The notes under the pieces: generated by a model
What the model was told of the DNA's origin: nothing
The model's database searches: none
What the model saw: only the letters and a program-made list of their open reading frames with translations
Assembly (NCBI GenBank): GCA_963714145.1
Contig: OY970235.1
Coordinates: forward strand, 3,720,001-3,784,000
DNA length: 64,000 bases
Direction: 5' to 3'
DNA from: JBBWZH01 sp035544115
GTDB lineage: Bacteria > Actinomycetota > Actinomycetes > Mycobacteriales > CADCTP01
Part shown: positions 1 through 8,854 of the stretch, piece by piece
Numbering within the stretch: position 1 is the first letter of the stretch
How the letters are laid out: each line of letters starts with the position of its first letter
Translations under genes and position numbers: made by a program

Positions 1-675
1 TACGCGCTGGAGCAGGCGGGCGCCGTGCGGCTGGCGCCGAGCTTCACCAACCCGAGCATGTGGCGGTGCGTCCCGGGCAGCACGTTCTTCACCGGCGAGC
101 TGTGCAACCCGGGCGACCGGCAGACCGAGCCGGACACGGTGCTCACCGCGCTGGCCGGCCGGCTGGCCGGCCTGGGCATCGACCCCGGGCTGGCCGGGCA
201 GCTGACCGGCCTGCTCACCGGCACCGTCGGCGACCTCGACTCGCACTTCGACGCCTGCCGCGGCCTGGACGACGTGCTGCAGCTGGTGTTCGACCGGGCC
301 GGCCTGCCGGCGCTGCCGGTCGCCGCCGCGAAGGCGATCGTCGGCACCGTCACCGCGGTCGAGGACATCGCGCTCGGCTGCAACGACCCGGACGCCGACC
401 TGCCGACCGGCCAGGCCCAGCAGGACGTGCTGAGCCTGATCGGCACGCTCACCGCGCTGCCGCTGGACCCGACCGTCACGGCCGGCCTGCGCACCGCGAT
501 CAGCACCGCCGGCAAGCAGATCGCCGGCAGCCCGATCCCGCAGGCCTGCCGGGCCGTGCAGGACGTCGGCCGGAAGATCACCGCCGCGGCCCAGCGGCAC
601 GACCTCACTGCCGCCCAGGCCGCCGGGCTGCAGGCCGGCCGGGCCGCCATCAGCACCGAGCTCGGCTGCACCTGA
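1..675 (+). CDS. 3' part of a hypothetical, probably secreted protein gene
   Basis: The reading frame is already open at base 1, so the start lies outside the window; 224 codons remain before the TGA. The visible protein is Ala/Leu/Gly-rich with regularly spaced cysteines (for example in CVPGS, ELCNPGD, DACRGLDD, LGCNDPD, PQACRAV and the terminal ELGCT), a pattern usual in exported, disulfide-bonded actinobacterial proteins. Third codon positions are almost all G or C, so the frame is real. I do not recognise a family. The gap of about 300 bp to the next gene on the same strand gives no clear operon link. Confidence 0.7.
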   Translation, partial: YALEQAGAVRLAPSFTNPSMWRCVPGSTFFTGELCNPGDRQTEPDTVLTALAGRLAGLGIDPGLAGQLTGLLTGTVGDLDSHFDACRGLDDVLQLVFDRAGLPALPVAAAKAIVGTVTAVEDIALGCNDPDADLPTGQAQQDVLSLIGTLTALPLDPTVTAGLRTAISTAGKQIAGSPIPQACRAVQDVGRKITAAAQRHDLTAAQAAGLQAGRAAISTELGCT

Positions 676-984
676 CCGCACCCGCGGCTACCCGGCCCGG
701 TCGCGGAACTCCGCGGCCGGGCCGGCTGCCGTCCCTGCCCGTACGGGCACATCCGGGCCGACCGGGTCGGCCCGGTCGCCGGCCCGGTCGCCGGCCGGCG
801 AGCCGGTGACCAGGCCGGTTGCCGGCGCCGGTGGCTCGGGCGGGCGGCCGGGGCGATCTGGCCACAAGGCTGCGTCAGCGGGATTTCAGCGGTTATCCAG
901 TGATGCGGACGACTCTGGGCGGGTAGGGCGGCCATCAGCCGGCGGTGGCTCGGCAGGGCGGCGTGGCAGTCCGGAGGTCAGAGC
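676..984. other. intergenic region without a recognisable gene
   Basis: About 309 bp with short direct repeats of the type cccggtcgccgg near 770-800. Short reading frames here have poor third-position GC and no ribosome binding site. The only functional element I can point to is the GGAGGT at 975-980 that serves the following gene. The promoter of the radical SAM gene presumably lies here, but no convincing -35/-10 pair was seen. Confidence 0.5.
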
Positions 985-2298
985 GTGAGCTCCACCCAGC
1001 AGTCCGGGGGTGGTACGGCGACGAGCGCTGTGCCACCCACCAGTACCAGCACGCCCCGGCTGCTGCCGAGCGCGTCCGGCTGGTGGTATCTGGGCGGCCG
1101 GCGGCTGGTGCTGCTCGGGCCGGCCGCGGCCGACGCCGCCGGCCGGCTGGACCCGGCGGTCGAGCGGCAGCTGCTGGCCGCCGGGGCGCACGGCCCGACG
1201 CCGGTACGGGCGTACGCGCTGACCGCGCTGACCACGACCGCGTGCAACCTCGGCTGCGCCTACTGCTTCCAGAACACCGGGCCGGACCCGCGCGGCGGCA
1301 GCCAGCCGCCGCGCATCGACGGCTCGGCGATGAGCCGGCAGACCGCCCGGGAGACCGTCGAGTTCGCCGCCGCCCGGATGGCCGAGGCCGGCCTGGACGC
1401 GCTGGACCTGCACCTGTCCGGCGGCGAGCCGCTGCTGAACCCGGCCGGCTGCCGGGACCTGCTCGAGTTCGCCGGCCCGCGCGGCCTCCGCTCGGCCCGG
1501 CTGACCTCGAACGGGACGCTGCTCACCCCGACGCTGGCCGGCGAGCTGGCCGGGGCCGGCCTGCGCAGCGTGCGGATCACCCTGGACGGGCGGCGCGAGG
1601 AGCACGATCTGATCCGGGTCCGGCGCTCCGGCGGCGAGGGCACCTTCGACGTGCTCATGGCCCGGCTGGCCAAGGCCAGCGCCGCCACCGAGCTGCGCTG
1701 GGAGCTGCGGGTCAACGTCTCGCAGCACAACCGGGACGGCCTGCACGCGCTGCTCGATCAGCTCGCCGAGCGGGTCGAGCCGGACCGCTGCCAGATCATG
1801 TTCGCGCTGGTCAACGACACCGGTGTCGGCTACCGCAACACGCTGGCCCGGGACGCCGACCTGGTCGACCGGTTCGTCGGCTGGCTCGGCCACGCGGCCG
1901 AGCGGGGCTTCCGGATCCGCCGGCCGGCCGCGACCCGCCCCGACCTGGTCGGCTCGTCCCGCGGCCGGCTCGGCGTCGTGGTGAGCGCGGACGGCACCCT
2001 CTACGGCCGGGTCGAGACGGCCGGCCGGCCCGACGCGGCGGTGGGCACGCTGCACACCGGCTACCGGCCCGAGGACGAGATCGCCGGCCGCTGGCGCGGC
2101 GCCGGCCCGGACCCGGCGCTGCGCGCGTTCCGGGACGCGGTGGACGCCCGGGTCCTGGACTTCCTGCACGCCACCGGCCGCCTCGATCCCCCGGCCCAGC
2201 TGCCCGACCCGGCCGGCTCGGCCACCCCGGCGAAGCCGGTTGGGCCGGTTGGGCCGGCACCCGCGGCCGGGCTGAGCGCGTGCGGCGGGCGCCGGTGA
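985..2298 (+). CDS. radical SAM protein without the usual auxiliary-cluster cysteines
   Basis: A 437-residue protein with the radical SAM signature CNLGCAYC (Cys87, Cys91, Cys94), which binds the 4Fe-4S cluster that cleaves S-adenosylmethionine, followed by the SGGEPLL motif of the SAM-binding fold. The domain organisation resembles peptide-modifying (SPASM-type) radical SAM enzymes. However, the C-terminal segment that normally carries cysteines for auxiliary clusters reads ADGTLYGRVETAGR and has no Cys pair. The GTG start is chosen because GGAGGT precedes it by 5-6 bases. The AfsR-like regulator begins 110 bp downstream on the same strand and is probably co-transcribed. The substrate is unknown; no leader-type peptide gene was found directly next to it. 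Confidence 0.85.
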   Translation: MSSTQQSGGGTATSAVPPTSTSTPRLLPSASGWWYLGGRRLVLLGPAAADAAGRLDPAVERQLLAAGAHGPTPVRAYALTALTTTACNLGCAYCFQNTGPDPRGGSQPPRIDGSAMSRQTARETVEFAAARMAEAGLDALDLHLSGGEPLLNPAGCRDLLEFAGPRGLRSARLTSNGTLLTPTLAGELAGAGLRSVRITLDGRREEHDLIRVRRSGGEGTFDVLMARLAKASAATELRWELRVNVSQHNRDGLHALLDQLAERVEPDRCQIMFALVNDTGVGYRNTLARDADLVDRFVGWLGHAAERGFRIRRPAATRPDLVGSSRGRLGVVVSADGTLYGRVETAGRPDAAVGTLHTGYRPEDEIAGRWRGAGPDPALRAFRDAVDARVLDFLHATGRLDPPAQLPDPAGSATPAKPVGPVGPAPAAGLSACGGRR

Positions 2299-2408
2299 CG
2301 CTGGGCCGGGCCGCCACCGGGCGGCGCCGGGGGGCCCGCCGGGGCCGGCCGGACACCGCCTTGGCCGTTCCGCTGGACGGCCCCGGGCGGCCGTGTCAAG
2401 GTTGCCCG

Positions 2409-5400
2409 GTGTCCAGCGATGGGCAGGTACGGATCCACATCCTCGGCCGGGTCAGCGCGTGGCGCGCGGACGTCCCGATCGCGCTGGGCCCCAGTGGCCG
2501 GCGCGCGGTGCTCGGCCTGGTGGCGCTCGCCGGTGGCCGGCCACTGTCCCGCGGCGAGCTGATCGACTCGCTCTGGGGCGACCGGCCGCCGCCGTCCGCG
2601 GCGAACGTGATCCAGACCCATGTCGCCCGGCTGCGCCGGCTGCTGGAGCCGGGCCGGCCCTCGCACGCGCGCAGCGCACTGCTGCCCGCGGTGGGCGACG
2701 GGTACGCGCTGCAGGTCCCGGCGGAGAGCATCGACCTGCTCCGGTTCCGCCGCCTGGTCGCGGCCGCGACCGACCCGGGCCAGCAGGCGGACGTGCGCCG
2801 CGCGGCCGGGCTGCTGGACGAGGCGCTGCGGCTCTGGCCGGACCGGCCGCTGGCCGACCTGCCGGCGCTGGCCAACCACCCGAAGGTGGTCGCGCTGGTC
2901 GAGGAACGGCGCACCGCGCTGGCCCGGTACGGCGACGCCATGATCGCCGCGGGCTCGGCCACGGCCGCGCTGCCGGTGCTGGAGGCCGCCGCCACCGCCG
3001 CCCCGCTGGACGAACCGGTGCTGGCCCAGCTGCTGCGGGCGTACCACGCCGCCGGCCGCCGGGCCCGCGCGGTCGAGCTGTACGGCCAGGCCCGGCGCCG
3101 GCTGGCGGACGAGCTCGGCATGGCCCCCGGCCCGCAGCTCGCCGCCGCGCACGCCGCGCTGCTCGCCGAGGACCCGCCGGTCCCGCCCACTGTCCACTCA
3201 GGACGGCGGCCGGCCCCGGCCGGGCCGGCGCAACTGCCCGCCGACGTCCCGGACTTCGTCGGGCGGACCGCTGAGCTGGCCGAGCTCTCCCGGTTGAGCG
3301 CCGCCGGCGCGCCGCTGGTGGTGGCCGGCACCGCCGGCGTCGGCAAGACCGCGCTGGCGCTGCGCTGGGCCCGGCAGGCCCGCGACCGCTTCCCGGACGG
3401 CCAGCTGTACGTCAACCTGCGCGGCTACGACCCGGCCCAGCCGATGCCGGTGGGCGACGCGCTGGCCGGGTTCCTGCGCGCGCTCGGCGTGCCCGGCGCG
3501 GACCTGCCGGCCGACGACGAGGAACGCGCGGCGGCCTACCGCTCCCTGCTGGACGGCCGGCGGGTGCTGGTGTTCCTGGACAATGCCGGCTCGGTCGAGC
3601 AGGTCCGGCTGCTGCTTCCCGGCACGCCGACCTGCCAGGTGCTGGTGACCAGCCGGGACAGCCTGGCCGGCCTGGTCGCGGTGCACGGCGCCCGCCGGCT
3701 GCAGCTCGACCAACTGCCACCGCCGGACGCCACCGAGCTGCTCCGGGCGCTGATCGGCGATCGGGTCGACGCCGACCCGGACGCCGCCGGCACGCTGGCC
3801 GGGCAGTGCGCCCGGCTGCCGCTGGCGCTGCGGATCGCCGCGGAGCTCGCCGCCGCCCGGCCTGACCGCCCGCTCGCCGAACTGGCCGCCGAACTCGCCG
3901 ACCAGCGCCGCCGGCTCGACCTGCTGGACGCCGCCGGCGACCCGCGGGCCGCCGTCCGGGCCGTGTTCTCCTGGTCGTACCGGTACCTGCCGGCCGCGGC
4001 GGCCCGCACCTTCCGGCTGCTCGGCCTGCACCCCAGCCCGGACTACGACGTCCCGGCGGCCGCCGCGCTGACCGGCGCACCGGCCGGCGCCACCCGGCAC
4101 ACGCTCGACCTGCTGGCCCGCGCGCACCTGGTCGGCCCGGCCGGCCCGGACCGCTACGGGATGCACGACCTGCTCCGGGCGTACGCGCTGGAACTGACCG
4201 ACCGGACCGATGCCGAGGCGGACCGGCACGCCGCCCGGACCCGGCTGTTCGACCACTACCTGGCCGGCGCCACCGAGGCGATGAGCACGCTGCACCCGGC
4301 CGACCGGGACCGCGCGCCGCGCCGGCCGGCCGCCGCGCCGGCCAGCGACGAGCGCGACCGCGCCCGGGCCTGGCTGGACGCCGACCAGGCCACCCTGGTC
4401 GCGGTCATCGGCTACGCCGCCGCCCAGGGCTGGCCGGAGCAGGCCAGCCGGCTGGCCGCCACGCTGTTCCGGTACTTCGACCTGAGCGCCGATCTGGACA
4501 CCGGGCTGGCCATCCACACCCAGGCGCTGCAGGCCGCGCGGAGCACCAGCGACCGGGCGGACGTGGCCCGGGCGATGACCGACCTCGGCGTGGTGCACGC
4601 CCGGCAGGGCCGGCTCGACGCGGCCGCGACCCACTTCCGGCAGGCGCTGGCCGCGTTCCGGGAGGCCGGCGACCGCACCGGCGAGGCCCGCACCCTGCTC
4701 AACCTGGGCAACGTCAGCCTGCTCACCGGGCACCTGGCCGACGCCGCGGCCAGCCAGCTGCAGGCGATCGAGCTCTACCAGCAGGGCGGCAACCCGGTCG
4801 GCGAGGCGCGGGCCCGCAACAGCCTCGGCGCGGTCTACTGCCGGCAGGGCAGCTACCCGCTGGCCGCCGACCAGCACCGGCAGGCACTGCTGCTGCACCG
4901 CCGGGCCGGTGACCGGGACGGCGAGGGCTACGGCCGCAACGGCCTCGGCGAGGCGCACACCGGCCAGGGCGACTACCCGCGGGCGGCCGAGCAGCACCGC
5001 CAGGCGCTCGCCCTGTTCCAGCAGACCGGCAACCGGGACGGCGAGGCCTGCTCGCTGACCAACCTCGGCGATGTCAGCCTGCACCAGGGCCAGCCGGAGC
5101 CGGCCGCCGAGCGGCACCGGCAGGCGCTGGCCCTGTTCGAGCAGACCGGCAACGCCGGCGGCGAGGCCCGCGCGCACAACGGCGTCGGCGCCGCCCTGCA
5201 CGCCGCCGGCCAGCCGGGCCAGGCCCGCGCGCACTTCGGTGCCGCGTTCGCCCTGGCCGACCGGATCGGCAACCACGACCAGCTGGCCCGCGCCGCGCTG
5301 GGCCTGGCGCTGCTCTGCGAGGCCGACGGCGACACCGAGCAGGCCGCGGCGTACCGGGCGCAGGCCGCGACCCGGCCCGCCGACCTCGACCGGCCCGGCG

Positions 5401-5450
5401 CGGCGGAACTCCGCGAACGGGCCGAGGCACCGCGCCGGCAGCCCGGCTGA
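2409..5450 (+). CDS. AfsR-type SARP transcriptional regulator with NB-ARC and TPR domains
   Basis: The 1,013-residue protein has the order typical of large SARPs. An OmpR-like winged helix lies at residues 5-95 (ILGRVSAW and the LSRGELIDSLWGDRPP recognition region), then a bacterial transcriptional activation domain to about 250. An NB-ARC ATPase follows, with Walker A GTAGVGKTAL near residue 305 and VLVFLDN as Walker B. From about 715 to 980 there are at least six TPR repeats with the recurrent pattern GDRxGEAxxLxNLG. Such proteins activate secondary-metabolite genes. The start is the GTG at 2409, where the winged-helix homology begins; the frame is open upstream but overlaps the radical SAM gene and lacks protein-like sequence there. 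It probably acts on neighbouring genes. Confidence 0.88.
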   Translation: MSSDGQVRIHILGRVSAWRADVPIALGPSGRRAVLGLVALAGGRPLSRGELIDSLWGDRPPPSAANVIQTHVARLRRLLEPGRPSHARSALLPAVGDGYALQVPAESIDLLRFRRLVAAATDPGQQADVRRAAGLLDEALRLWPDRPLADLPALANHPKVVALVEERRTALARYGDAMIAAGSATAALPVLEAAATAAPLDEPVLAQLLRAYHAAGRRARAVELYGQARRRLADELGMAPGPQLAAAHAALLAEDPPVPPTVHSGRRPAPAGPAQLPADVPDFVGRTAELAELSRLSAAGAPLVVAGTAGVGKTALALRWARQARDRFPDGQLYVNLRGYDPAQPMPVGDALAGFLRALGVPGADLPADDEERAAAYRSLLDGRRVLVFLDNAGSVEQVRLLLPGTPTCQVLVTSRDSLAGLVAVHGARRLQLDQLPPPDATELLRALIGDRVDADPDAAGTLAGQCARLPLALRIAAELAAARPDRPLAELAAELADQRRRLDLLDAAGDPRAAVRAVFSWSYRYLPAAAARTFRLLGLHPSPDYDVPAAAALTGAPAGATRHTLDLLARAHLVGPAGPDRYGMHDLLRAYALELTDRTDAEADRHAARTRLFDHYLAGATEAMSTLHPADRDRAPRRPAAAPASDERDRARAWLDADQATLVAVIGYAAAQGWPEQASRLAATLFRYFDLSADLDTGLAIHTQALQAARSTSDRADVARAMTDLGVVHARQGRLDAAATHFRQALAAFREAGDRTGEARTLLNLGNVSLLTGHLADAAASQLQAIELYQQGGNPVGEARARNSLGAVYCRQGSYPLAADQHRQALLLHRRAGDRDGEGYGRNGLGEAHTGQGDYPRAAEQHRQALALFQQTGNRDGEACSLTNLGDVSLHQGQPEPAAERHRQALALFEQTGNAGGEARAHNGVGAALHAAGQPGQARAHFGAAFALADRIGNHDQLARAALGLALLCEADGDTEQAAAYRAQAATRPADLDRPGAAELRERAEAPRRQPG

Positions 5451-5467
5451 CCGCCCGGCGGGGCCGG

Positions 5468-5629
5468 CTAGCGAACGGGGTTACAGCCCCACTGGATGCA
5501 GGTCAGGGACGTGCCCTGGGGCGCCTTGCCGGCACCCGGCGCGGCCGACGCCGCGCTGGCGGGCAGCACGCCGACCGCCAGCGCGGCCAGGGCAATAGCG
5601 GCAACCTTCCCCCACGTTGACTTTCGCAC
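5468..5629 (-). CDS. 53-residue secreted peptide with a C-terminal two-cysteine motif
   Basis: A short gene easily missed: GTG start at 5629 behind a strong ribosome binding site (AAGGAGG, 5636-5642) and TAG at 5468. The product begins MRKSTWGKVAAIALAALAVG, a positively charged N-terminus and hydrophobic helix, and has an Ala-rich cleavage region (ASAASA) near residue 29-30. The predicted mature part is only about 23 residues and ends TCIQWGCNPVR, where the two cysteines four residues apart could form a disulfide. It converges on the SARP gene, with 17 bp between the stops. Function is unknown: a signalling or antimicrobial peptide, or a substrate of a nearby maturation enzyme, are guesses. 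Confidence 0.72.
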   Translation of the reverse strand: MRKSTWGKVAAIALAALAVGVLPASAASAAPGAGKAPQGTSLTCIQWGCNPVR

Positions 5630-5869
5630 CGTGATCCTCCTTCATGCCGCAGGCAGGCCCAAAACCGAGCACATCATCGCAACGATCCCAGCCGGTGACC
5701 AACGGTTGTTCGGCAGGTATGCGTGTTGCGCGGCGGTGCCCGTGCCGGGGCGGCCGGCGTGGTAGACAAACCTGCCGCACCTGACCCCGGCGCGCCGCCG
5801 CACCGAGCCGTTCCTCCGCCCCGGCCCGGCCGAGGCGAGCCAGCGCGGGCGGGTGTCGAAAGGCTGTCA

Positions 5870-6838
5870 ATGCCCTCGCAAGACCCCAAGCACGACGAGA
5901 ACACCGCGCCGGACGCCACGGTCGAGCGCCGGGTCGCGCTCCGGCGTGGCGCGGCCGTACTGGCCGGCGTGGCCGGGCTGAGCGCCGCCGCGGCGGCCAC
6001 CGGCTCCGCGGCCAGTGCGGCTCCGGGTGACCCGGTCGTGCTCGGCGCGGACAACGTCGCCGGCAACACGAGCACCTCGATCACCACCACCAACGCCGGC
6101 AGCACCCTGACGGTGTCGAACGCCGGCTCGGGCGCGCCGCTGCAGGTCGCCCCGCAGGCGGGTGCCCCGTCGGTCACGTCGGTGATCGGCGACTTCCACT
6201 CCAGCGACTTCTTCGACGAGGGCGTCGCGTTCGCCACCTACACGCACATCACCGGCACCGGCCCCGGGGCCGACTCGGCGCTGTGGGGCAACGTCTACAC
6301 CGACGCCTGGGCCGTCCAGCCGCTCGCGATCGTCCCGCAGCGGGCGCTGGACACGCGCAGCCCCGCGGGTCGCGTCCGGGTGCTCAACCCGGCCGGCAAC
6401 CTCGACGCGTCCGGCCGGCTGCTCGGCGGGCACACGATCACGCTCACCCTGGGCGAGTACGCCATCGGCTTCGGCTCCTCGGTGTTCGCGAACATCACCG
6501 TGGTCAGCCCGACGGCGCAGGGCTTCGTCTCGGTCTACCCGGCCGACCCGCGCCCGCTGCCGTCGTCGATCAACTTCGCCGCCAACCAGACGCTGTCGAA
6601 CTTCTCGTTCAGCGGCTTCTCTTTCGACGGCAACGACAGCACCATACGGATCTTCGCGCTGGTCACCACGCACGTGATCTTCGACGTGACCGGCTTCGCG
6701 GTGGGCAGCTCGGACTTCATCAACCCGGAGTTCCTGCCCCCGGTTCCGGCCAGCGCGGCCGCTGCCCGGGTACAGAAGATCGACCCGGCGAAGGCGCCGG
6801 CCTGGTTCAAGGCCCAGCGCGCGCAGCCGCACCGCTGA
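5870..6838 (+). CDS. secreted beta-rich protein with twin-arginine-type signal
   Basis: A 322-residue protein. The ATG at 5870 follows AAAGG by 6 bases. The N-terminal region has paired arginines (ERRVALRRGAAVLAG) and an Ala-rich hydrophobic stretch ending ASAAP, consistent with Tat export. Residues 35-90 are Thr/Ser/Asn/Gly-rich beta-type sequence (STSITTTNAGSTLTVS). The second half carries the ALDTR ... ANITVVSPTAQGFVSVYP ... NFAANQTLSNFS ... THVIFDVTGF arrangement, a recurring module in actinobacterial surface and secreted proteins whose role is not established. A strong hairpin directly follows the stop, so the gene is probably monocistronic. Confidence 0.8.
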   Translation: MPSQDPKHDENTAPDATVERRVALRRGAAVLAGVAGLSAAAAATGSAASAAPGDPVVLGADNVAGNTSTSITTTNAGSTLTVSNAGSGAPLQVAPQAGAPSVTSVIGDFHSSDFFDEGVAFATYTHITGTGPGADSALWGNVYTDAWAVQPLAIVPQRALDTRSPAGRVRVLNPAGNLDASGRLLGGHTITLTLGEYAIGFGSSVFANITVVSPTAQGFVSVYPADPRPLPSSINFAANQTLSNFSFSGFSFDGNDSTIRIFALVTTHVIFDVTGFAVGSSDFINPEFLPPVPASAAAARVQKIDPAKAPAWFKAQRAQPHR

Positions 6839-6848
6839 CGTACGGCGG

Positions 6849-6877
6849 CGGCGGGGCCACCCACGGTGGCCCCGCCG
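6849..6877 (+). terminator. hairpin terminator behind the Tat-type secreted protein gene
   Basis: A perfect 12-13 bp inverted repeat, GGCGGGGCCACC / GGTGGCCCCGCC with a 3-base loop, starts about 10 bases after the stop codon at 6838. There is no U-tract, as is common in high-GC actinomycetes. Confidence 0.75.
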
Positions 6878-6945
6878 TCCGACGCGTCCCCCGGCTGCGG
6901 CTAGCATCGCCGCGAGGCCAGCGCCGGCCGGATGGGAGCGTCCGA

Positions 6946-7278
6946 ATGATCTTCATCACCGCGAAGTTCCGGGTCCTGCCGGAGCACGCCGACAGCTGGC
7001 CGGAGCTCGCCGGTGAGTTCACCGAGGCGACCCGCGCCGAGCCGGGCTGCCTCTGGTTCGACTGGTCCCGCAGCGTCGACAACCCGGCCGAGTACGTGCT
7101 GGTCGAGGCGTTCCGGGACGGCGACGCCGGCGCCGCGCACGTCCAGTCCGAGCACTTCCGCACCGCCACGAAGACGCTGCCGCAGTACCTGGCCGAGACG
7201 CCGCGGATCGTCAACATGACGATCCCGCAGGACGACTGGTCCGAGCTCGGCGAGCTGGCCGTCCCGGCCCGGAGCTGA
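6946..7278 (+). CDS. antibiotic biosynthesis monooxygenase (ABM) family protein
   Basis: A 110-residue cytoplasmic protein of the dimeric alpha/beta-barrel ABM fold. It begins MIFITAKFRVLPEHADSW, continues with EPGCLWFDWSRSVDNPAEYVLVEAF and ends in the HxxSEHF region (HVQSEHFRTATKTLP). Members include quinol-type monooxygenases (YgiN) and heme-degrading relatives; small stress or detoxification proteins of this size are common. The ATG follows a GGGAG sequence about 7 bases upstream. It stands alone between a terminator and the promoter region of the next gene. The substrate cannot be assigned from sequence. Confidence 0.85.
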   Translation: MIFITAKFRVLPEHADSWPELAGEFTEATRAEPGCLWFDWSRSVDNPAEYVLVEAFRDGDAGAAHVQSEHFRTATKTLPQYLAETPRIVNMTIPQDDWSELGELAVPARS

Positions 7279-7441
7279 CCCGGCCCCGGGCGCGGGCTGC
7301 GCGAACCCCCACCCGGCCCCGGGCCGGCCGCTGAGCGGCCAGACCCAGCTGCCCGTCGCTTGAGACAGCCATCGCAACTAAAAACGGACAGTCAGTCACT
7401 ACAGGTGACGATCGAGCGAAAACACGAACGAGTGGATCGTC

Positions 7442-7467
7442 TTGACGCGAGTCGGGGTGGATATAGA
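7442..7467 (+). promoter_or_regulatory. candidate promoter of the glycosyltransferase gene
   Basis: TTGACG at 7442-7447 and TATAGA at 7462-7467 lie in an unusually AT-rich stretch. The spacer is only 14 bases, or 16 if TAGACG is taken as the -10. The start codon at 7480 has no ribosome binding site, so a leaderless transcript is plausible. Confidence 0.4.
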
Positions 7468-7479
7468 CGATTGTTATCC

Positions 7480-8718
7480 ATGTTGGACAACCATTCCGAC
7501 GTGTCCCGCCCCCGCCCCCGCCCCCGCCGCCGCCCGGCCGAGCCGCCGGCGCTGGCCGCCGCGGTCGCCGGCGCCCTGGTCACCACCACGGACCCGGGCG
7601 CGCAGGCAGCGAACATCTGGTACTGGGACCGGGCCCAGCCGATGTTCGCCGCGCTGACCGACGCGATCGCCGCCAACCCGGACGGGCGGCTGCGCGCCGC
7701 CGCGGCCGACCTGCGCCGCACCCCCACCGACCCGGGCGCCTACCGCCGGCTGCACGCGCTGGTGGCCGCGACGCTGCGCGCGTCGCCCGAACAGATCGAG
7801 CCGGTCGTCGACGCGGCCTGGGCGGTGCTGACCAGGTCCCGGATGAGCCACCACCTCGGCTCGGACTACCAGCCCGGGCTGGAGCTCGGCCTGACCGCGC
7901 TGGCCGCCCGGGCCGGGGCCGGACCCGGCGCGGCCACCGCGCCGCGCCCGGGCGCCGACCCGGAGATACTGGTGGTGATCCCGTTCCGGGACCGCGGCGA
8001 GGACGGCCACCGCGCCCGCAACCTGCTCGCCTGCCTGCTCGCGCTGCGCGACCAGACGCTGTCGCCGGACCGGTACCGGGTCGTCCTGGTCGAGTCGGAC
8101 GACCGGCCGCGGTGGCGGGAACTGCTGGCCCCCTACGTGGACGAGTACCTGTTCGCACCCAAGGCGGGCATCTTCAACAAGTGGTGGACGATCAACGTCG
8201 GGGTGCGCAACGCCACCGGCCGGGCCGAGCTGATCTGCATCCTGGACGCGGACGCGCTGGTGGACGCCGACTTCCTGGCCCGCAACCTGGGCCGGTTCGA
8301 CCAGCCCGAGACCGGCGCGTTCCTGCCGTACCGGAACCTGTTCTTCCTGGACGCGGCGGCCAGCGCCTGGGCCATCGACCAGCGTTGCCAGCGCGGCGAG
8401 GCCGACGTGGCCGCCAGCGGCCTGCGCGGCTTCCTGATCCATCGCGCCCAAGGCGTCTGCCTCTGGCTGCGCCGGGACATCTTCGACGACATCGGCGGCA
8501 TGGACGAACGCTACGAGGGCTGGGGCAAGGCCGACATGGACCTGCTGCTGCGGCTGATGCTGGCCACCGCGCTGTTCCAGTACGAGGACCCGATGCTGCA
8601 CCTCTACCACCCGCCCTCGTACCGGCTCAGCGGCAACGCGCACATCCCCTGGCTCAGCTACGTCCCGGCCCCGGCCATCGGCCAACTCGACCGCTACGCC
8701 GAAGCCCCGGTCGGCTAG
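7480..8718 (+). CDS. family 2-like glycosyltransferase with galactosyltransferase-type C-terminal motif
   Basis: A 412-residue cytoplasmic enzyme. Residues 1-150 are an Ala/Arg-rich region of unknown role. The GT-A fold begins at ILVVIPFRDRGEDGHR, with the metal-binding motif in CILDADALVDADFLA and the acceptor-site motif EGWGKADMDLLLRL near residue 345, similar to the GWGxEDxD motif of galactosyltransferase-like families. The start is uncertain: the frame is open further upstream, but codon use there is AT-rich and unlike coding sequence. The ATG at 7480 lacks a ribosome binding site and may be leaderless; a GTG at 7501 is the alternative. The donor and acceptor sugars are unknown. Confidence 0.75.
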   Translation: MLDNHSDVSRPRPRPRRRPAEPPALAAAVAGALVTTTDPGAQAANIWYWDRAQPMFAALTDAIAANPDGRLRAAAADLRRTPTDPGAYRRLHALVAATLRASPEQIEPVVDAAWAVLTRSRMSHHLGSDYQPGLELGLTALAARAGAGPGAATAPRPGADPEILVVIPFRDRGEDGHRARNLLACLLALRDQTLSPDRYRVVLVESDDRPRWRELLAPYVDEYLFAPKAGIFNKWWTINVGVRNATGRAELICILDADALVDADFLARNLGRFDQPETGAFLPYRNLFFLDAAASAWAIDQRCQRGEADVAASGLRGFLIHRAQGVCLWLRRDIFDDIGGMDERYEGWGKADMDLLLRLMLATALFQYEDPMLHLYHPPSYRLSGNAHIPWLSYVPAPAIGQLDRYAEAPVG

Positions 8719-8854
8719 ACCACGGCTAGACCTCGGCCCAATGCCGGGACTGGCGCACCGATGGTCCAGCTGTGCCAGGTCGCCGCATTGAGGGTGCGGA
8801 GGCGCTGCGGCGTCGTGGTCCGCGTGCCGCGTCACCGCCGTCGGGAGCGTCCGA

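Noticed and set aside
945..2408. Upstream extension of the AfsR-like gene as one 1,501-residue protein
   Set aside because: The extension lies across the radical SAM gene in another frame, is Arg/Pro/Gly-rich shadow sequence, and winged-helix homology starts only at the GTG at 2409.
985..5629. Radical SAM enzyme paired with the 53-residue peptide as its substrate
   Set aside because: The peptide is 3 kb away on the other strand, has a Sec-type signal rather than a leader, and no recognition domain is visible in the enzyme; kept only as a remote possibility.
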